DNA of 64,000 bases from Bacillota bacterium. GTDB lineage: Bacteria > Bacillota > Clostridia > Acetivibrionales > Acetivibrionaceae. This document shows positions 25,794 through 35,172 of the stretch, piece by piece. The first letter of the stretch is position 1. The number at the start of each line of letters is the position of its first letter. Both the position numbers and the translations under genes were made by a program. The DNA is taken from positions 74,412-138,411 of the forward strand of contig JAEWSG010000005.1 of NCBI GenBank assembly GCA_023398495.1, in the 5' to 3' direction. The notes beneath the pieces were generated by a model, which searched no databases, was not told where the DNA came from, and saw only the letters and a program-made list of their open reading frames with translations.

Positions 25794-27935
25794 TTAACGT
25801 GTAAATCCAACCTGTTCTACCACAATCTGATCGTCAGTATACGTCTGACTGTTCAACCCAAAGTACTCTTTGAGCACATCGCGGGCAATCGGTGCAGTAT
25901 ATGAGCCCCAAACTGCATGTTCAACAACAACAGCCACCGCAATTTTAGGGTTGTCGGCAGGAGCATATGCAATAAAAAGACCATTTGATGAGCTACCTTT
26001 GGATTCGTTTCCTGTCTCAGGCGTTCCAGTTTTAGATGCAACTTTAAACGGGAAATCCTTGAAAGTCGAATAGGCAGTTCCTTCAACAGAGTTTGAAACC
26101 TCCTTCATGCCCTCATTAATAGCTTCCATAGTCTCCTTCTTAACAGGCACTACTTCGTATTCAGGCTTGGTTTCCATAACTATAGAGCCATCATATTTTT
26201 TTACATACTTTATCAAATGTGGTTTATATCTCTTTCCTCCATTTGCGAGGGTACTGACATAGTTTGCAATCTGTAAAGGAGTAAACACATTGTCAAATTG
26301 CCCTATAGCAGACTGGGCTGTGTCTGCCGGTCTCCAATCATCATTCCTGTGCTCCTTCTTTGTCTCCTTGTTGGCTCTCATGCCTTTTGCCTCTCCTCCA
26401 ATTTCAATCCCTGTCCGCTCACCAAGTCCAAAAAGCTTTGCCCATTTGTCGATCTTGTCAATCCCAGTTCTAAACCCAATATCATGAAAATATATATTAC
26501 ACGATGTAGCCAATGCCTCTTTGAGATCTATGTCGTAATGCGGTCCAATTTTATTTCTGTATTCCAGGCAGTAAAACATCATGCCGCCAATATTCATATA
26601 CCCCTTGTCATAGAGCTTATCTTTAGGTTTAATGATACCCTCTTCAAGTGCAGCTATTGCAGTTATTGGTTTGTAAATTGAACCGGGTGTATATACTCCC
26701 CTGATGGCTCTATTGAACGTAGGTAAATTTTTACCATCATTAAGATATTCCATCTTTTTTTTCTGTGCCTCTTTATCTTCTAACCCTGCAAGGAAAACAG
26801 CGGGATCGTAGGTCGGATAACTTGCCATAGCAAGAATTTCACCATTATTGACATCCATTGCAACAACCGCACCTGCAAAAGCATCCCCGAAATTCTTTTT
26901 ATTATCGGCTTTTGACTTAATAAGCTCTATGTTTCGTTGTAAAGATTCCATTGCAACTTTTTGAAGCCGTGAGTCTATAGTAAGGTAAACATCGTTACCC
27001 GGTATTGCCGGCTCACTGCTCAGTTCAGCAGTAAGTCTTCCACTTGTGTCAACCTCTACCCTTTTCTTTCCGTTTATCCCCCTCAGATAATTTTCAGCTG
27101 CCAGTTCTATCCCAGTCTTTCCGATTTTGTCATTCAACTTATAACCAGAATCCTTATTCGCCTCATATTCTGTCTCATTCATCAAGCCTATATATCCTAA
27201 TACATGTGCAATATTTGAAGCATCAACGTATTTTCTTTCAGGTTCCATATCAATAAGAACCCCCGGGAACTCGTGTCTGCGTTCCTCAATTTGAGCAACT
27301 GATTTAGCATCTAAATCCTTTGCAATACAAAGCGGGCTAGACGCTGTATAGCCTTTAATCAGCATATCATATCTTATGCACATTATTTTGTATGCTTCTT
27401 CATCAGTGTACTTTTCATCAATACCAAACTTTTTTTCTCTGAAATACTTAAATACGTCATAAGGTGTTTTCAATAATTCAATATCTTCTTTCTTGTTTAC
27501 CATTTCGCTTTTCCACTTCTGGAGTGCTTTTTCCGACTTGTTTATGCTGTCACCAAATGAAATTGGATTATAATTCAGATACTTTTTAAGTCCTGATTCA
27601 AATGAATCTCCATTACCTTCAAAAATATCAATCAATTTAAGAATCATCTCATTAACTTCAGGTTCTTTAAGATCTGTCCTTGCTACCTGAACCGTATACC
27701 CAACCCTGTTTGTAGCTATAGGTATCCCATTGGTATCTGCTATTATACCCCTTGACGCAATAATTTCCCTTTCCCGAAGAAGCCTTCTCTGGGAGCTTTC
27801 ATCATTTTCTTTTCCATGAATTATTTGAAGGTTGATCAATTGGACTACGATTACAACAAAAACCAGCAAAAACATAATTGCCAGCAAAACAAATCTTTCA
27901 TTTGACCTCTCTTCCACAACCTCACCACCAGTCAT
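25794..27935 (-). CDS. mrdA: Penicillin-binding protein 2 (elongasome transpeptidase, MrdA type)
   Basis: A 713-residue class B PBP. It has one N-terminal TM segment (about 14-32), a dimerisation/PBP-pedestal region, and a transpeptidase domain with the active-site STIK-type motif GSIYKPI, then SCN and KTGTPE. The REREIIASRGIIADTNG motif near residue 48 is typical of the family. Located after mreBCD, it should cross-link peptidoglycan during cell elongation. The start is provisional: the ATG at 27935 has AGGCGG 11 bases upstream, and a GTG six codons inside is an alternative. Confidence 0.92.
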   Translation of the reverse strand: MTGGEVVEERSNERFVLLAIMFLLVFVVIVVQLINLQIIHGKENDESSQRRLLREREIIASRGIIADTNGIPIATNRVGYTVQVARTDLKEPEVNEMILKLIDIFEGNGDSFESGLKKYLNYNPISFGDSINKSEKALQKWKSEMVNKKEDIELLKTPYDVFKYFREKKFGIDEKYTDEEAYKIMCIRYDMLIKGYTASSPLCIAKDLDAKSVAQIEERRHEFPGVLIDMEPERKYVDASNIAHVLGYIGLMNETEYEANKDSGYKLNDKIGKTGIELAAENYLRGINGKKRVEVDTSGRLTAELSSEPAIPGNDVYLTIDSRLQKVAMESLQRNIELIKSKADNKKNFGDAFAGAVVAMDVNNGEILAMASYPTYDPAVFLAGLEDKEAQKKKMEYLNDGKNLPTFNRAIRGVYTPGSIYKPITAIAALEEGIIKPKDKLYDKGYMNIGGMMFYCLEYRNKIGPHYDIDLKEALATSCNIYFHDIGFRTGIDKIDKWAKLFGLGERTGIEIGGEAKGMRANKETKKEHRNDDWRPADTAQSAIGQFDNVFTPLQIANYVSTLANGGKRYKPHLIKYVKKYDGSIVMETKPEYEVVPVKKETMEAINEGMKEVSNSVEGTAYSTFKDFPFKVASKTGTPETGNESKGSSSNGLFIAYAPADNPKIAVAVVVEHAVWGSYTAPIARDVLKEYFGLNSQTYTDDQIVVEQVGFTR

Positions 27936-28043
27936 AAATTAGCATACCGCCTCAAGCATTACCAAATCGAGGCTGACAAACACCAAATAATTTAAAAATT
28001 TATACTTCCCCAAGGATAGTTTAAATCATGAAAGCAATAAGAA

Positions 28044-28559
28044 TCAATACCTTCTCGAATTCTTGTCAAACTCTTCAAACCGTCTGTGCATTTTTAGCAC
28101 AATAAAGAATATAATAATTGAAATTACGCTGTTATAAATTGCTTCAGGGATAATAACCTTCTGCATGGGGTAAATAAACCCAAGCGGGCTTCTTAAAAAT
28201 GTACTTAAAAAGTAAACAAGGTATTCATATATTACACTGAAAACAAAAGTCAAAAAAACAGCAATAAGAACATTTTCTCTGTAAAGTTTCTTATTCAAAG
28301 AGCTGACAGTAAGACCAAGATAAAGTCCGAGCAAAGCATAAAAACCAATAACCATTCCTGATACAGAATCCTGAAAAAGTCCACAAAAGAAACCAACAAT
28401 TGCACCCTCAGTATTATTTCTTAAAAGAGCAACGACAATTATAACAACTATAGCTATGTTTGGCTTCACGTCATAAATGCTTATATAACTTCCAAGGGTA
28501 GATTGAATCAGTACAACCAAAAAAACAAGTATCGTATAGGCAATTATTTTTAATCTCAT
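28044..28559 (-). CDS. mreD: Rod shape-determining protein MreD
   Basis: A 171-residue integral membrane protein with about five transmembrane helices and the family pattern LIQSTLGSYISIYDVKPNIAIV and FFCGLFQDSVSGMVIGFYAL. It overlaps mreC by 4 bp, so it is translationally coupled. It is part of the MreBCD-PBP2 elongation machinery. Confidence 0.9.
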   Translation of the reverse strand: MRLKIIAYTILVFLVVLIQSTLGSYISIYDVKPNIAIVVIIVVALLRNNTEGAIVGFFCGLFQDSVSGMVIGFYALLGLYLGLTVSSLNKKLYRENVLIAVFLTFVFSVIYEYLVYFLSTFLRSPLGFIYPMQKVIIPEAIYNSVISIIIFFIVLKMHRRFEEFDKNSRRY

Positions 28560-29413
28560 CTGTTATTTTCGCCTACTTCACTATTAGAATTCTTTTCCTT
28601 TAAAACAAAAACTTCTTCAAGTCTTTTGAAATCCACAGAAGGCTCGATTATAGCATATCTATCAAGTTCGTTCGTCCTTTGTCTTACTTCCTTTACTTTG
28701 CCTATAATAATACCCTTAGGATAAATACCTCCCATACCTGAAGTTTCAACGTTATCGTTCACAGCTACATCCACATCAGCTGGAATATATTCCATTATGC
28801 AAAGCCCCTGGTCTTTAAGCTTATTATCACCTTTTATAACGACGAGGTCACTAGTCTTTGATAATCTTGCACTGACAGAACTTTCTTCATCTATTATGGA
28901 AATAACTTTAGAGGAAAAAAGATCTGCTTTCATAACTCTTCCTACAAGACCCTTGCTGGTCACAATAGGGTAGTCATTTTTTATACCGTCTTTTGTACCT
29001 CTGTCAATAGTAAATATATTAAACCAGTTTCCCATATCCTTGGCAATTATGTTAGATCCCAACATCTCTCTATCACTGTATTGATCCTTGATATTCAGAG
29101 CTTGCCTGAGTTCTTCATTTTTTGCTTTAAACTCTATCAGATCTTCTTTTTCAGTCTCTAATTCATCTATCCTTTGCTTCAACAATTCATTTTCTTTTCT
29201 CAATCTGTTTATATCATCAAAGTGGGCAAAAAAATCATTAATCTTGGCACCAGAAGAATTTAAAAATCTCTGAAACGGTGTTAAAACAGTGTTAAAAATA
29301 TCACTTACATAATTAACCCTGCTATTTCGCATCGATGAAAATCCTATAGTAACTAAGAGAGCCATAGAGATAATCAATAAAATAAATATTTTACTTTTAA
29401 TAAGACGCAACAA
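28556..29413 (-). CDS. mreC: Rod shape-determining protein MreC
   Basis: A 285-residue bitopic membrane protein with one TM segment (about 9-27), a coiled coil (about 65-110) and the extracellular beta-barrel domain (about 120-275), with TIDRGTKDGIKNDYPIV, GLVGRVM and GGIYPKGIIIGKV motifs. It bridges MreB and the elongation PBPs. It overlaps mreD by 4 bp. Confidence 0.95.
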   Translation of the reverse strand: MLRLIKSKIFILLIISMALLVTIGFSSMRNSRVNYVSDIFNTVLTPFQRFLNSSGAKINDFFAHFDDINRLRKENELLKQRIDELETEKEDLIEFKAKNEELRQALNIKDQYSDREMLGSNIIAKDMGNWFNIFTIDRGTKDGIKNDYPIVTSKGLVGRVMKADLFSSKVISIIDEESSVSARLSKTSDLVVIKGDNKLKDQGLCIMEYIPADVDVAVNDNVETSGMGGIYPKGIIIGKVKEVRQRTNELDRYAIIEPSVDFKRLEEVFVLKEKNSNSEVGENNR

Positions 29414-29430
29414 AATACATTATCTCCCTT

Positions 29431-30453
29431 CTATTTTAGTTTTTTAGGAGAAATAAGCACCTTCTTTAATGTTTCAATTTCTTCAAGCACCTTACCTGAA
29501 CCCATTACCACACAATCTAACGGATTTTCCGCTATAGACACGGGCATACCAGTTTCACCTTTAATTAATCTATCAAGCCCACTTAAAAGTGCACCACCGC
29601 CAGTAAGCATTATTCCTCTATCCATTATATCTGCCGCAAGTTCAGGGGGCGTTTTTTCAAGAGTATACTTTATTGAATCTACTATAGCATTTATAGGCTC
29701 TTTTAGTGCTTCCGCTACTTCGGAGGAGGTTATTGTTATATTTTTAGGAAGACCTGATATCAGATCCCGTCCTCTTATTTCCATAGTCTCCTCTTTAGGC
29801 TTCGGATATGCTGCACCGATAGTCATTTTTATCTCTTCTGCAGTCCTCTCACCTATCATCAAATTATACTCTTTTTTTACATAATGTACAATAGCTTCGT
29901 CCAACTCATCCCCTGCAATACGAAGGGATTTACTGGTAACAATACCACCAAGAGAAATAACTGCCACCTCACTGGTTCCCCCTCCAATATCTACAACCAT
30001 ACTTCCTGATGGTTCTTCAACGGGCAGGTTTGCACCAATTGCAGCAGCCATAGGCTCTTCGATAAGGTAAGCTTCCTTTGCTCCAGCAGATATAGTAGCT
30101 TCCTCAACAGCTCTTTTTTCAACTTCTGTAACACCCGAGGGCACACAAATAACAACTCTTGGTTTTCCAACTATTCCTTTTGACATAGCTTTTTTAATAA
30201 AATACTTAAGCATACTCTGAGTAACATCAAAATCTGCTATAACACCATCTTTCATTGGTCTTATTGCAACAATATTTCCAGGTGTTCTACCAATCATATC
30301 CTTTGCTGAATCACCCACTGCAAGAATATCATTTGTTTTTTTATTTATTGCAACAACAGATGGTTCTCTGACTATAATACCTTTTCCTTTCAAATGCACC
30401 AATGTATTGGCTGTTCCCAAATCAATACCAATATCTTTAGAAAATATACCCAT
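29431..30453 (-). CDS. mreB: Rod shape-determining protein MreB (actin homologue)
   Basis: A 340-residue actin-family ATPase. It has DIGIDLGTANTLVHLKGKGI at the start (phosphate 1), MVVDIGGGTSEVAVISLGG (phosphate 2) and MLTGGGALLSGLD (adenosine). The start follows GGGAGGAGAATTATTAA. It is the first gene of mreBCD, with mreC 17 bp after it, and maf lies 82 bp upstream on the same strand. Confidence 0.97.
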   Translation of the reverse strand: MGIFSKDIGIDLGTANTLVHLKGKGIIVREPSVVAINKKTNDILAVGDSAKDMIGRTPGNIVAIRPMKDGVIADFDVTQSMLKYFIKKAMSKGIVGKPRVVICVPSGVTEVEKRAVEEATISAGAKEAYLIEEPMAAAIGANLPVEEPSGSMVVDIGGGTSEVAVISLGGIVTSKSLRIAGDELDEAIVHYVKKEYNLMIGERTAEEIKMTIGAAYPKPKEETMEIRGRDLISGLPKNITITSSEVAEALKEPINAIVDSIKYTLEKTPPELAADIMDRGIMLTGGGALLSGLDRLIKGETGMPVSIAENPLDCVVMGSGKVLEEIETLKKVLISPKKLK

Positions 30454-30535
30454 TTAATAATTCTCCTCCCAATCTGATTTACAGATTATGCTGTTGTACC
30501 ATGTTCCTCATAATAAAACACATCGTAAAACTCAT

Positions 30536-31132
30536 TTATTTCAAAACATACACTCCATAATTTTTTAAAATATCACTCAGCTTCGAAATTGGTAAACCTA
30601 CAACATTGAAATAGCATCCGTCAATCCTTTCCACAAGCACAGCCCCCAAACCCTGTATACCATAAGCACCGGCTTTATCAAGAGACTCTCCTGTGTCAAT
30701 ATACGCCCTGATGGTTTGGTCATCCAACTCCTTCATTTTGACATGAGTTACTTCAACACTTTTAGTATACTTAGAATTTTGCACATCTATAACAGCAATA
30801 CCAGTCATAACATCATGCCAGCTTCCCTGTAGGGACTTAAGCATATAGAAGGCATCGTTCCAGTCCTTAGGTTTTCCCAGAATCACGCCTTCTCTGACAA
30901 CAACTGTATCAGCACCAATTACGATAAATTTTTCACCAAATCTTGAATCTCCGGCTATCTGTGCGGCCACAATCCGAGCTTTTTCAGATGCCAGATACAG
31001 GACAAGTTCTGCTGCTTCCAACCCCATTGAATTACTTTCGTCAATGTCAGATGTTTTTACAATAAAATCCAACCCCAACTGCTTAAGCAACTCAGACCTT
31101 CTAGGCGATTGGGATGCAAGTACAATTTGCAT
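30536..31132 (-). CDS. maf: Maf-family nucleoside triphosphate pyrophosphatase
   Basis: A 198-residue house-cleaning nucleotide pyrophosphatase. It has the opening ASQSPRRSELLKQLGL, VIGADTVVVREGVILGKPK, and ESLDKAGAYGIQG at the C-terminus. Maf proteins hydrolyse dTTP/UTP or modified nucleotides, and some affect septation. The start at the ATG ending at 31132 follows GAGGTGGCAATG; the ATG three bases upstream is nearly equal. The location ahead of mreBCD is common in clostridia. Confidence 0.93.
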   Translation of the reverse strand: MQIVLASQSPRRSELLKQLGLDFIVKTSDIDESNSMGLEAAELVLYLASEKARIVAAQIAGDSRFGEKFIVIGADTVVVREGVILGKPKDWNDAFYMLKSLQGSWHDVMTGIAVIDVQNSKYTKSVEVTHVKMKELDDQTIRAYIDTGESLDKAGAYGIQGLGAVLVERIDGCYFNVVGLPISKLSDILKNYGVYVLK

Positions 31133-31141
31133 CATTGCCAC

Positions 31142-31518
31142 CTCATCTTAAAAAATGATTAATTAGAGTTACAAAATTTCTTTACTCGCATCATAACTAT
31201 TATACGCATACAGTATATCCTTTTTCAACAAAATATGAATTTTTTTGCTCAATATTTTTTCAATATTTTTTATTTTCTTGAAAAACATTTTATATTATTA
31301 ATTCAGCATTTTCTAAAAATTATTTGCATTATTTCAATTATTGAACGTGTTCAGTATATATTGTGCATTATATTTCTTTGTATATACTCATTTTCTAATT
31401 TCACTATCAAAAAAACATAAATTATTACTATATTACATATCATAAATTGCTTAAATATATGTTAAATTAAATTATTTTTTGAATACCTTGCAAAACCTTC
31501 TCTCCTAAACAGCCAATA
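31142..31518. other. AT-rich intergenic region
   Basis: 377 bp of very AT-rich sequence with long T runs, between maf and the uncharacterised gene to its right. The short open frame at 31235-31420 has a random hydrophobic composition and no ribosome-binding site. I see no recognisable element. Confidence 0.5.
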
Positions 31519-32388
31519 TTAAGGAATAATTTCCTTTATCTTTGGTGCAATGGTATTAAGACCGTCAATTATTTTGCTCATTTCTCCTATGCCAATTTCA
31601 CTTATATCTACAGGCTTAAATCCCATTTCTTTCATTATGCTGTTCATTACCGAGGTGTTGTCCGGGTCCATACCCATATTCTTAAGCCTCTGCTTCAAAA
31701 AGTTTATTTGTCTGGCAGTAGCCTTTTTAGGTACTATAGTAGCATCCTTTCTCTCCTCATGCTCTTTTTGGATTTTATTTTGAACATTGCTAAACTCTTC
31801 ATCTAGCATCCTTGCCTCTTCGGGATATAACCAATCATTCTCCCCCATAAGCTTTCTTATTATTCTGTCACAAGCACCGGTTATTGTTTTCTCAAAACCA
31901 AATTCCTTATCATCTATGAGTTCCTTTCCTATATCAAACAATTCCCAGTCACTAAGTGAAAAATCAGGGTTCTCTCTGATTTTAGGTTTCCTGTTCTGAT
32001 AGACAGTCTTTCCGTTTTCATCCTTTAAAGTATTCCTGCTATCAATTTTTTGTGCAAGATATTTCTGGTATTTGTTATAGTAATCTATTTGTTTTCCATC
32101 TACAATTACCTGACCTGAAGATAGATCTCTTCCTTTAACTTTAACAACAAAAGCAGGAAGATTGACTTCTCCTATGCCGGGAAACTGCGCAGTTCTTTCA
32201 TTCAACTCGACAATATCTATTTCCTCAATTGAAATTCCCTTTTCTTTAGCCTTTTTAAACAATCCTTCTGCTTTCATTCTCAGTTCTCCACTCATACCCT
32301 TATAATAATCCTTGTCTTTACTATATATAATATCCTGTGTTGTTTCATCTGTTTGTATTTTTTCGGTTGTATTTATCTCATCCGCCAT
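31519..32388 (-). CDS. Uncharacterised protein, possible ssDNA-annealing or DNA-binding relative
   Basis: A 289-residue soluble protein; the ATG at 32388 follows AGGGAGATGATAGC, which excludes a longer hydrophobic N-terminus. I do not recognise a named family. Visible: an N-terminal acidic region, a mixed alpha/beta middle (VNLPAFVVKVKGRD..., TITGACDRIIRKLMGENDW) and a C-terminal helical segment, ATARQINFLKQRLKNMGMD ... IGEMSKIIDGLN. That last pattern resembles the small helical tail common in phage recombination and DNA-repair proteins. No signal or membrane segment. It stands alone on the minus strand. Confidence 0.6.
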   Translation of the reverse strand: MADEINTTEKIQTDETTQDIIYSKDKDYYKGMSGELRMKAEGLFKKAKEKGISIEEIDIVELNERTAQFPGIGEVNLPAFVVKVKGRDLSSGQVIVDGKQIDYYNKYQKYLAQKIDSRNTLKDENGKTVYQNRKPKIRENPDFSLSDWELFDIGKELIDDKEFGFEKTITGACDRIIRKLMGENDWLYPEEARMLDEEFSNVQNKIQKEHEERKDATIVPKKATARQINFLKQRLKNMGMDPDNTSVMNSIMKEMGFKPVDISEIGIGEMSKIIDGLNTIAPKIKEIIP

Positions 32389-32417
32389 GCTATCATCTCC
32401 CTGTTTCTTAATTATAA

Positions 32418-32436
32418 TGAACGCGATAAAGATTTT
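32418..32436 (+). repeat. Family A fragment
   Basis: GAACGCGATAAAGATTTT is identical to the left end of the family A copy at 6304-6408. It sits just upstream of the 31519-32388 gene. Confidence 0.6.
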
Positions 32437-32553
32437 GAAAGCATAAATCAATATTTTATTATTTGTAAATTTATCTTAAACTAAAACAGTTTATATTTCT
32501 TGAGTAAGCAAAACAATATATTTTCTCCAGAACTTTCAATCATATACACTTTT

Positions 32554-32630
32554 TAGTGCTTCTGAACATAATTCATTTCTAGAAACGAATTATGCAAAAT
32601 GCACATCCTATGTTTTGTTAATCAGCACTA
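32554..32630 (-). repeat. Family D palindromic repeat, copy 1
   Basis: A 77-bp element with terminal inverted repeats TAGTGCT / AGCACTA and an inner palindrome (CATAATTCATTTCTAGAAACGAATTATG). The body contains GCACATCCTATGTTTTGTTA. It matches 37818-37931 and 38150-38221 in reverse orientation. It lies in the 576-bp gap 32389-32964, which otherwise shows only AT-rich sequence and a TATAAT-like box before mecA. Confidence 0.8.
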
Positions 32631-32964
32631 CCATGCAATAATTAAAATTTAATGCACGGCGATACCGTCATATGGCAATTAAAAATATGTTTAGAGAATT
32701 AATACAATTTCCGATGTATAATATGAAAGTTCAGTTAGCCTTATATAATTCTTCTTAGAACTGTTTGTAACTTAACAATAAATTAACCTATACAGTTATT
32801 TTGCAATACAAAAAGTGTAAACCAATTTTTTGAAAATAGTTATTTACCATTTATTTTATTGGAATTATCTTATTGTTAATTTTTTTATACTTCTCATTTT
32901 CTTATATAAGAAGTATAATATATTGTAGATAAACAATTATGTAAATAGTTAGCGGTGATAAGGG

Positions 32965-33591
32965 ATGAAAATAGAAAAAATTAATGATAGTAAGATTAAA
33001 GTTACAATTTCATTAAGTGATTTACAGGAAAGAAACATTGATTTTGATGCACTTAATTATAATTCTCCTGCAACTCAAGAATTATTTTGGGATATGATGG
33101 AACAGGCTGAAATTCAGTTCGGGTTCAATACCTCCGAGTCCCAACTGGCTATTGAAGCTTCTCCTGATGATGGAGACGGCTTTGTTATATTTATAACAAA
33201 GCTTGATGATGATGGAGATTTTGAGTCAATCCAGAAATATATAAAGAACAAGTTTAAAAAGTCAGACCTCAGAGTAAAAAAGAAAAGTCAAAAGGTTTGT
33301 TCCTCACTAATTATTTACTCCTTTGAGAATCTTGACCATCTTATCAGCTTATGTGACAGGATTAAGTTCATATATACCGGTGAAAGTTCATTGTTCAAAT
33401 TGAAAGACACCTACTATATGATACTTACGAAAAATACTTCCTCATTAGAAAACGTTAAGTACTTTGAGTCTCTGCTTAATGAATACGGAAAAAAAGTAAC
33501 CAATACACATTACTATGAAGGATACCTTGAAGAGTACGCAAAAAAAATAGCTGAGTGTAATGCTGTAGAATTAATTACATCATACTTTTAG
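32965..33591 (+). CDS. mecA: Adaptor protein MecA
   Basis: A 208-residue adaptor that targets unfolded or specific proteins to ClpC/ClpP. It has MKIEKINDSKIKVTISLSDL at the start and FWDMMEQAEIQFGF. The N-terminal substrate-binding part, a short linker and the C-terminal ClpC-binding part are all present. It is transcribed alone from an AT-rich upstream region, with a terminator downstream. Confidence 0.92.
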   Translation: MKIEKINDSKIKVTISLSDLQERNIDFDALNYNSPATQELFWDMMEQAEIQFGFNTSESQLAIEASPDDGDGFVIFITKLDDDGDFESIQKYIKNKFKKSDLRVKKKSQKVCSSLIIYSFENLDHLISLCDRIKFIYTGESSLFKLKDTYYMILTKNTSSLENVKYFESLLNEYGKKVTNTHYYEGYLEEYAKKIAECNAVELITSYF

Positions 33592-33627
33592 AAGCACTTA
33601 TAATCTGAAAATTCGATAAATAAAAAA

Positions 33628-33652
33628 CAAAAACCCAGTTATGGGTTTTTTA
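33628..33652. terminator. Terminator between mecA and the VanW-like gene
   Basis: AAACCCA, a short GTTA loop and TGGGTTTTTT, placed between two convergent genes. Confidence 0.85.
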
Positions 33653-33653
33653 T

Positions 33654-35015
33654 TTATTTTTCCATCTGATTATCTGGTCTAGTTTTTGGTCCTACTTGCA
33701 TAATTGCTCCTATAGCGTCGTATTTATTAACATATAAACGTTGTGAATTTTCCGTACCCTTCTCTTTTAATACCCTATAAACTTCCACTTCTATCCCCTG
33801 CTTGCCGCTGCTGATAACCTTCTCCTCCTCCGGTTTTAGGTCATAATTTACGACCCTTAAAACAGGCGGTTCAAACCGTTGGACAACATTCACTTCTATT
33901 TCCTTTTCTGAATAATCAGAACTTTTATTCCCTACTATATAAACGGTAATACTTTTATCATCACATTCGGAAAAAATAGCTATAGGAAAATCAAACGGAT
34001 TGATGAATTTTAAATCATCCTCTCCCTCCGATATTCTAACGTCAAGCCCGGGATCAATATAGTCTGTAGGTACTTCATTTCTGTTACTGTCAATACAGCT
34101 AATATCAATACCAGTCTTTAGCAATGCTGCATGAAGAGTAGATGCAACTTGACTGTATCCAACATTTTTTTGTTCAATAACCAATTCCTTTTTCTTCAGC
34201 CATTCTGAAAAAGAAAATTCCTTACCCTTTTGTCTGTCATGACCTAAGTTCAATATTAAACATCCGTTTATAGCCTTCGAACATTCTTGTACTGCCTCTT
34301 TTATTTCCGGAGATTTTATCTGTGTTGTGTAGCTTGAAATAACAAAATCTACACCTTCGAGCATATCTAAAGTCAATTCGGGTCTTATAATACTAATTTC
34401 ACTATTATTTTGAGACTTAAACTCAATAGCAGAATTTAGGTGACTTCCCAGTTCATTTTTTATTTTTTCTATCGAGTTGGGTATATTGAGTTTTACTCCT
34501 GAAACCTCAGATACTTTTCTTATTTTACCGTTTTCAAGGTACATTCTTGCACTGACAGGTGCCTTGTCTATAAGGAATTCAAACTCCCGGAGCTTTTTTT
34601 CAAGTTTTCTCTCATCAAACTTTACAACAGGGTATACCGTATTTCTATCAGTAGAAAAAAATCCCTTGATCAACCTTGCAAGCTCGTTTCCTTCATTAAT
34701 TGTGTACGCCTGATTTATGGTTGCCATATAATCTATTGAAAATTCTATATCTGAAAACTTAATACTATACTCCTTGCCATCTTCATATCTAATCAATAAA
34801 TTCGAGCTATCGGCAAATTTATCATAGTGCTCTCTAACCTTTAATTCAGCTTGACTTTCGGTCTGATTTCCTACATATAACGAATCTATGTACACATCAG
34901 ACAAAATATTGTGTTTGGATGACATATGAAGTACAAGCATTCCGATGGTAACCGACAATACTGTCTGAGAAAGTAGAACGAGCATTACAATGTAGCTTTT
35001 ATGCGATTTTGCCAT
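33654..35015 (-). CDS. VanW-like / PG-binding-4 membrane protein (YoaR type)
   Basis: A 453-residue protein. One N-terminal TM segment (about 10-32) precedes an extracellular region with DSLYVGNQTESQAELKVREHY, typical of the putative peptidoglycan-binding domain of YoaR-like proteins. The C-terminal VanW-like part has VASTLHAALLKTGIDIS, PTDYIDPGLDVRI and DLKFINPFDFPIAI. The usual Gly-Gly-Gly-x-Cys-Gln motif of VanW is replaced by NVGYSQ, so the domain is degenerate. The ATG at 35015 follows GAGAGTGAGTATA. An envelope role is inferred; the gene stands alone, convergent with mecA. Confidence 0.75.
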   Translation of the reverse strand: MAKSHKSYIVMLVLLSQTVLSVTIGMLVLHMSSKHNILSDVYIDSLYVGNQTESQAELKVREHYDKFADSSNLLIRYEDGKEYSIKFSDIEFSIDYMATINQAYTINEGNELARLIKGFFSTDRNTVYPVVKFDERKLEKKLREFEFLIDKAPVSARMYLENGKIRKVSEVSGVKLNIPNSIEKIKNELGSHLNSAIEFKSQNNSEISIIRPELTLDMLEGVDFVISSYTTQIKSPEIKEAVQECSKAINGCLILNLGHDRQKGKEFSFSEWLKKKELVIEQKNVGYSQVASTLHAALLKTGIDISCIDSNRNEVPTDYIDPGLDVRISEGEDDLKFINPFDFPIAIFSECDDKSITVYIVGNKSSDYSEKEIEVNVVQRFEPPVLRVVNYDLKPEEEKVISSGKQGIEVEVYRVLKEKGTENSQRLYVNKYDAIGAIMQVGPKTRPDNQMEK

Positions 35016-35078
35016 TATACTCACTCTCACTTTTTAAAAGAAAATTTAGATATAAACACATTATAATATTCTTTCAAA

Positions 35079-35106
35079 AAAAGTTTGTTTTTTTAGCAAA
35101 CTTTTA
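35079..35106 (-). terminator. Terminator of the PRC-barrel gene
   Basis: AAAAAGTTTGTT and AGCAAACTTTT form a short stem with T tracts. A larger hairpin (GAAGCGGAA / TTCCGCTTC, 35114-35153) lies next to it and resembles the family C arms. Confidence 0.65.
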
Positions 35107-35172
35107 AAATATAGAAGCGGAACTTACTCTTCTACTTGTATTTTCCGCTTCTATATATCTATTTATTATTAC

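Noticed and set aside
31235..31420. 61-codon Phe/Ile-rich frame
   Set aside because: Low-complexity AT-rich sequence; no ribosome-binding site.
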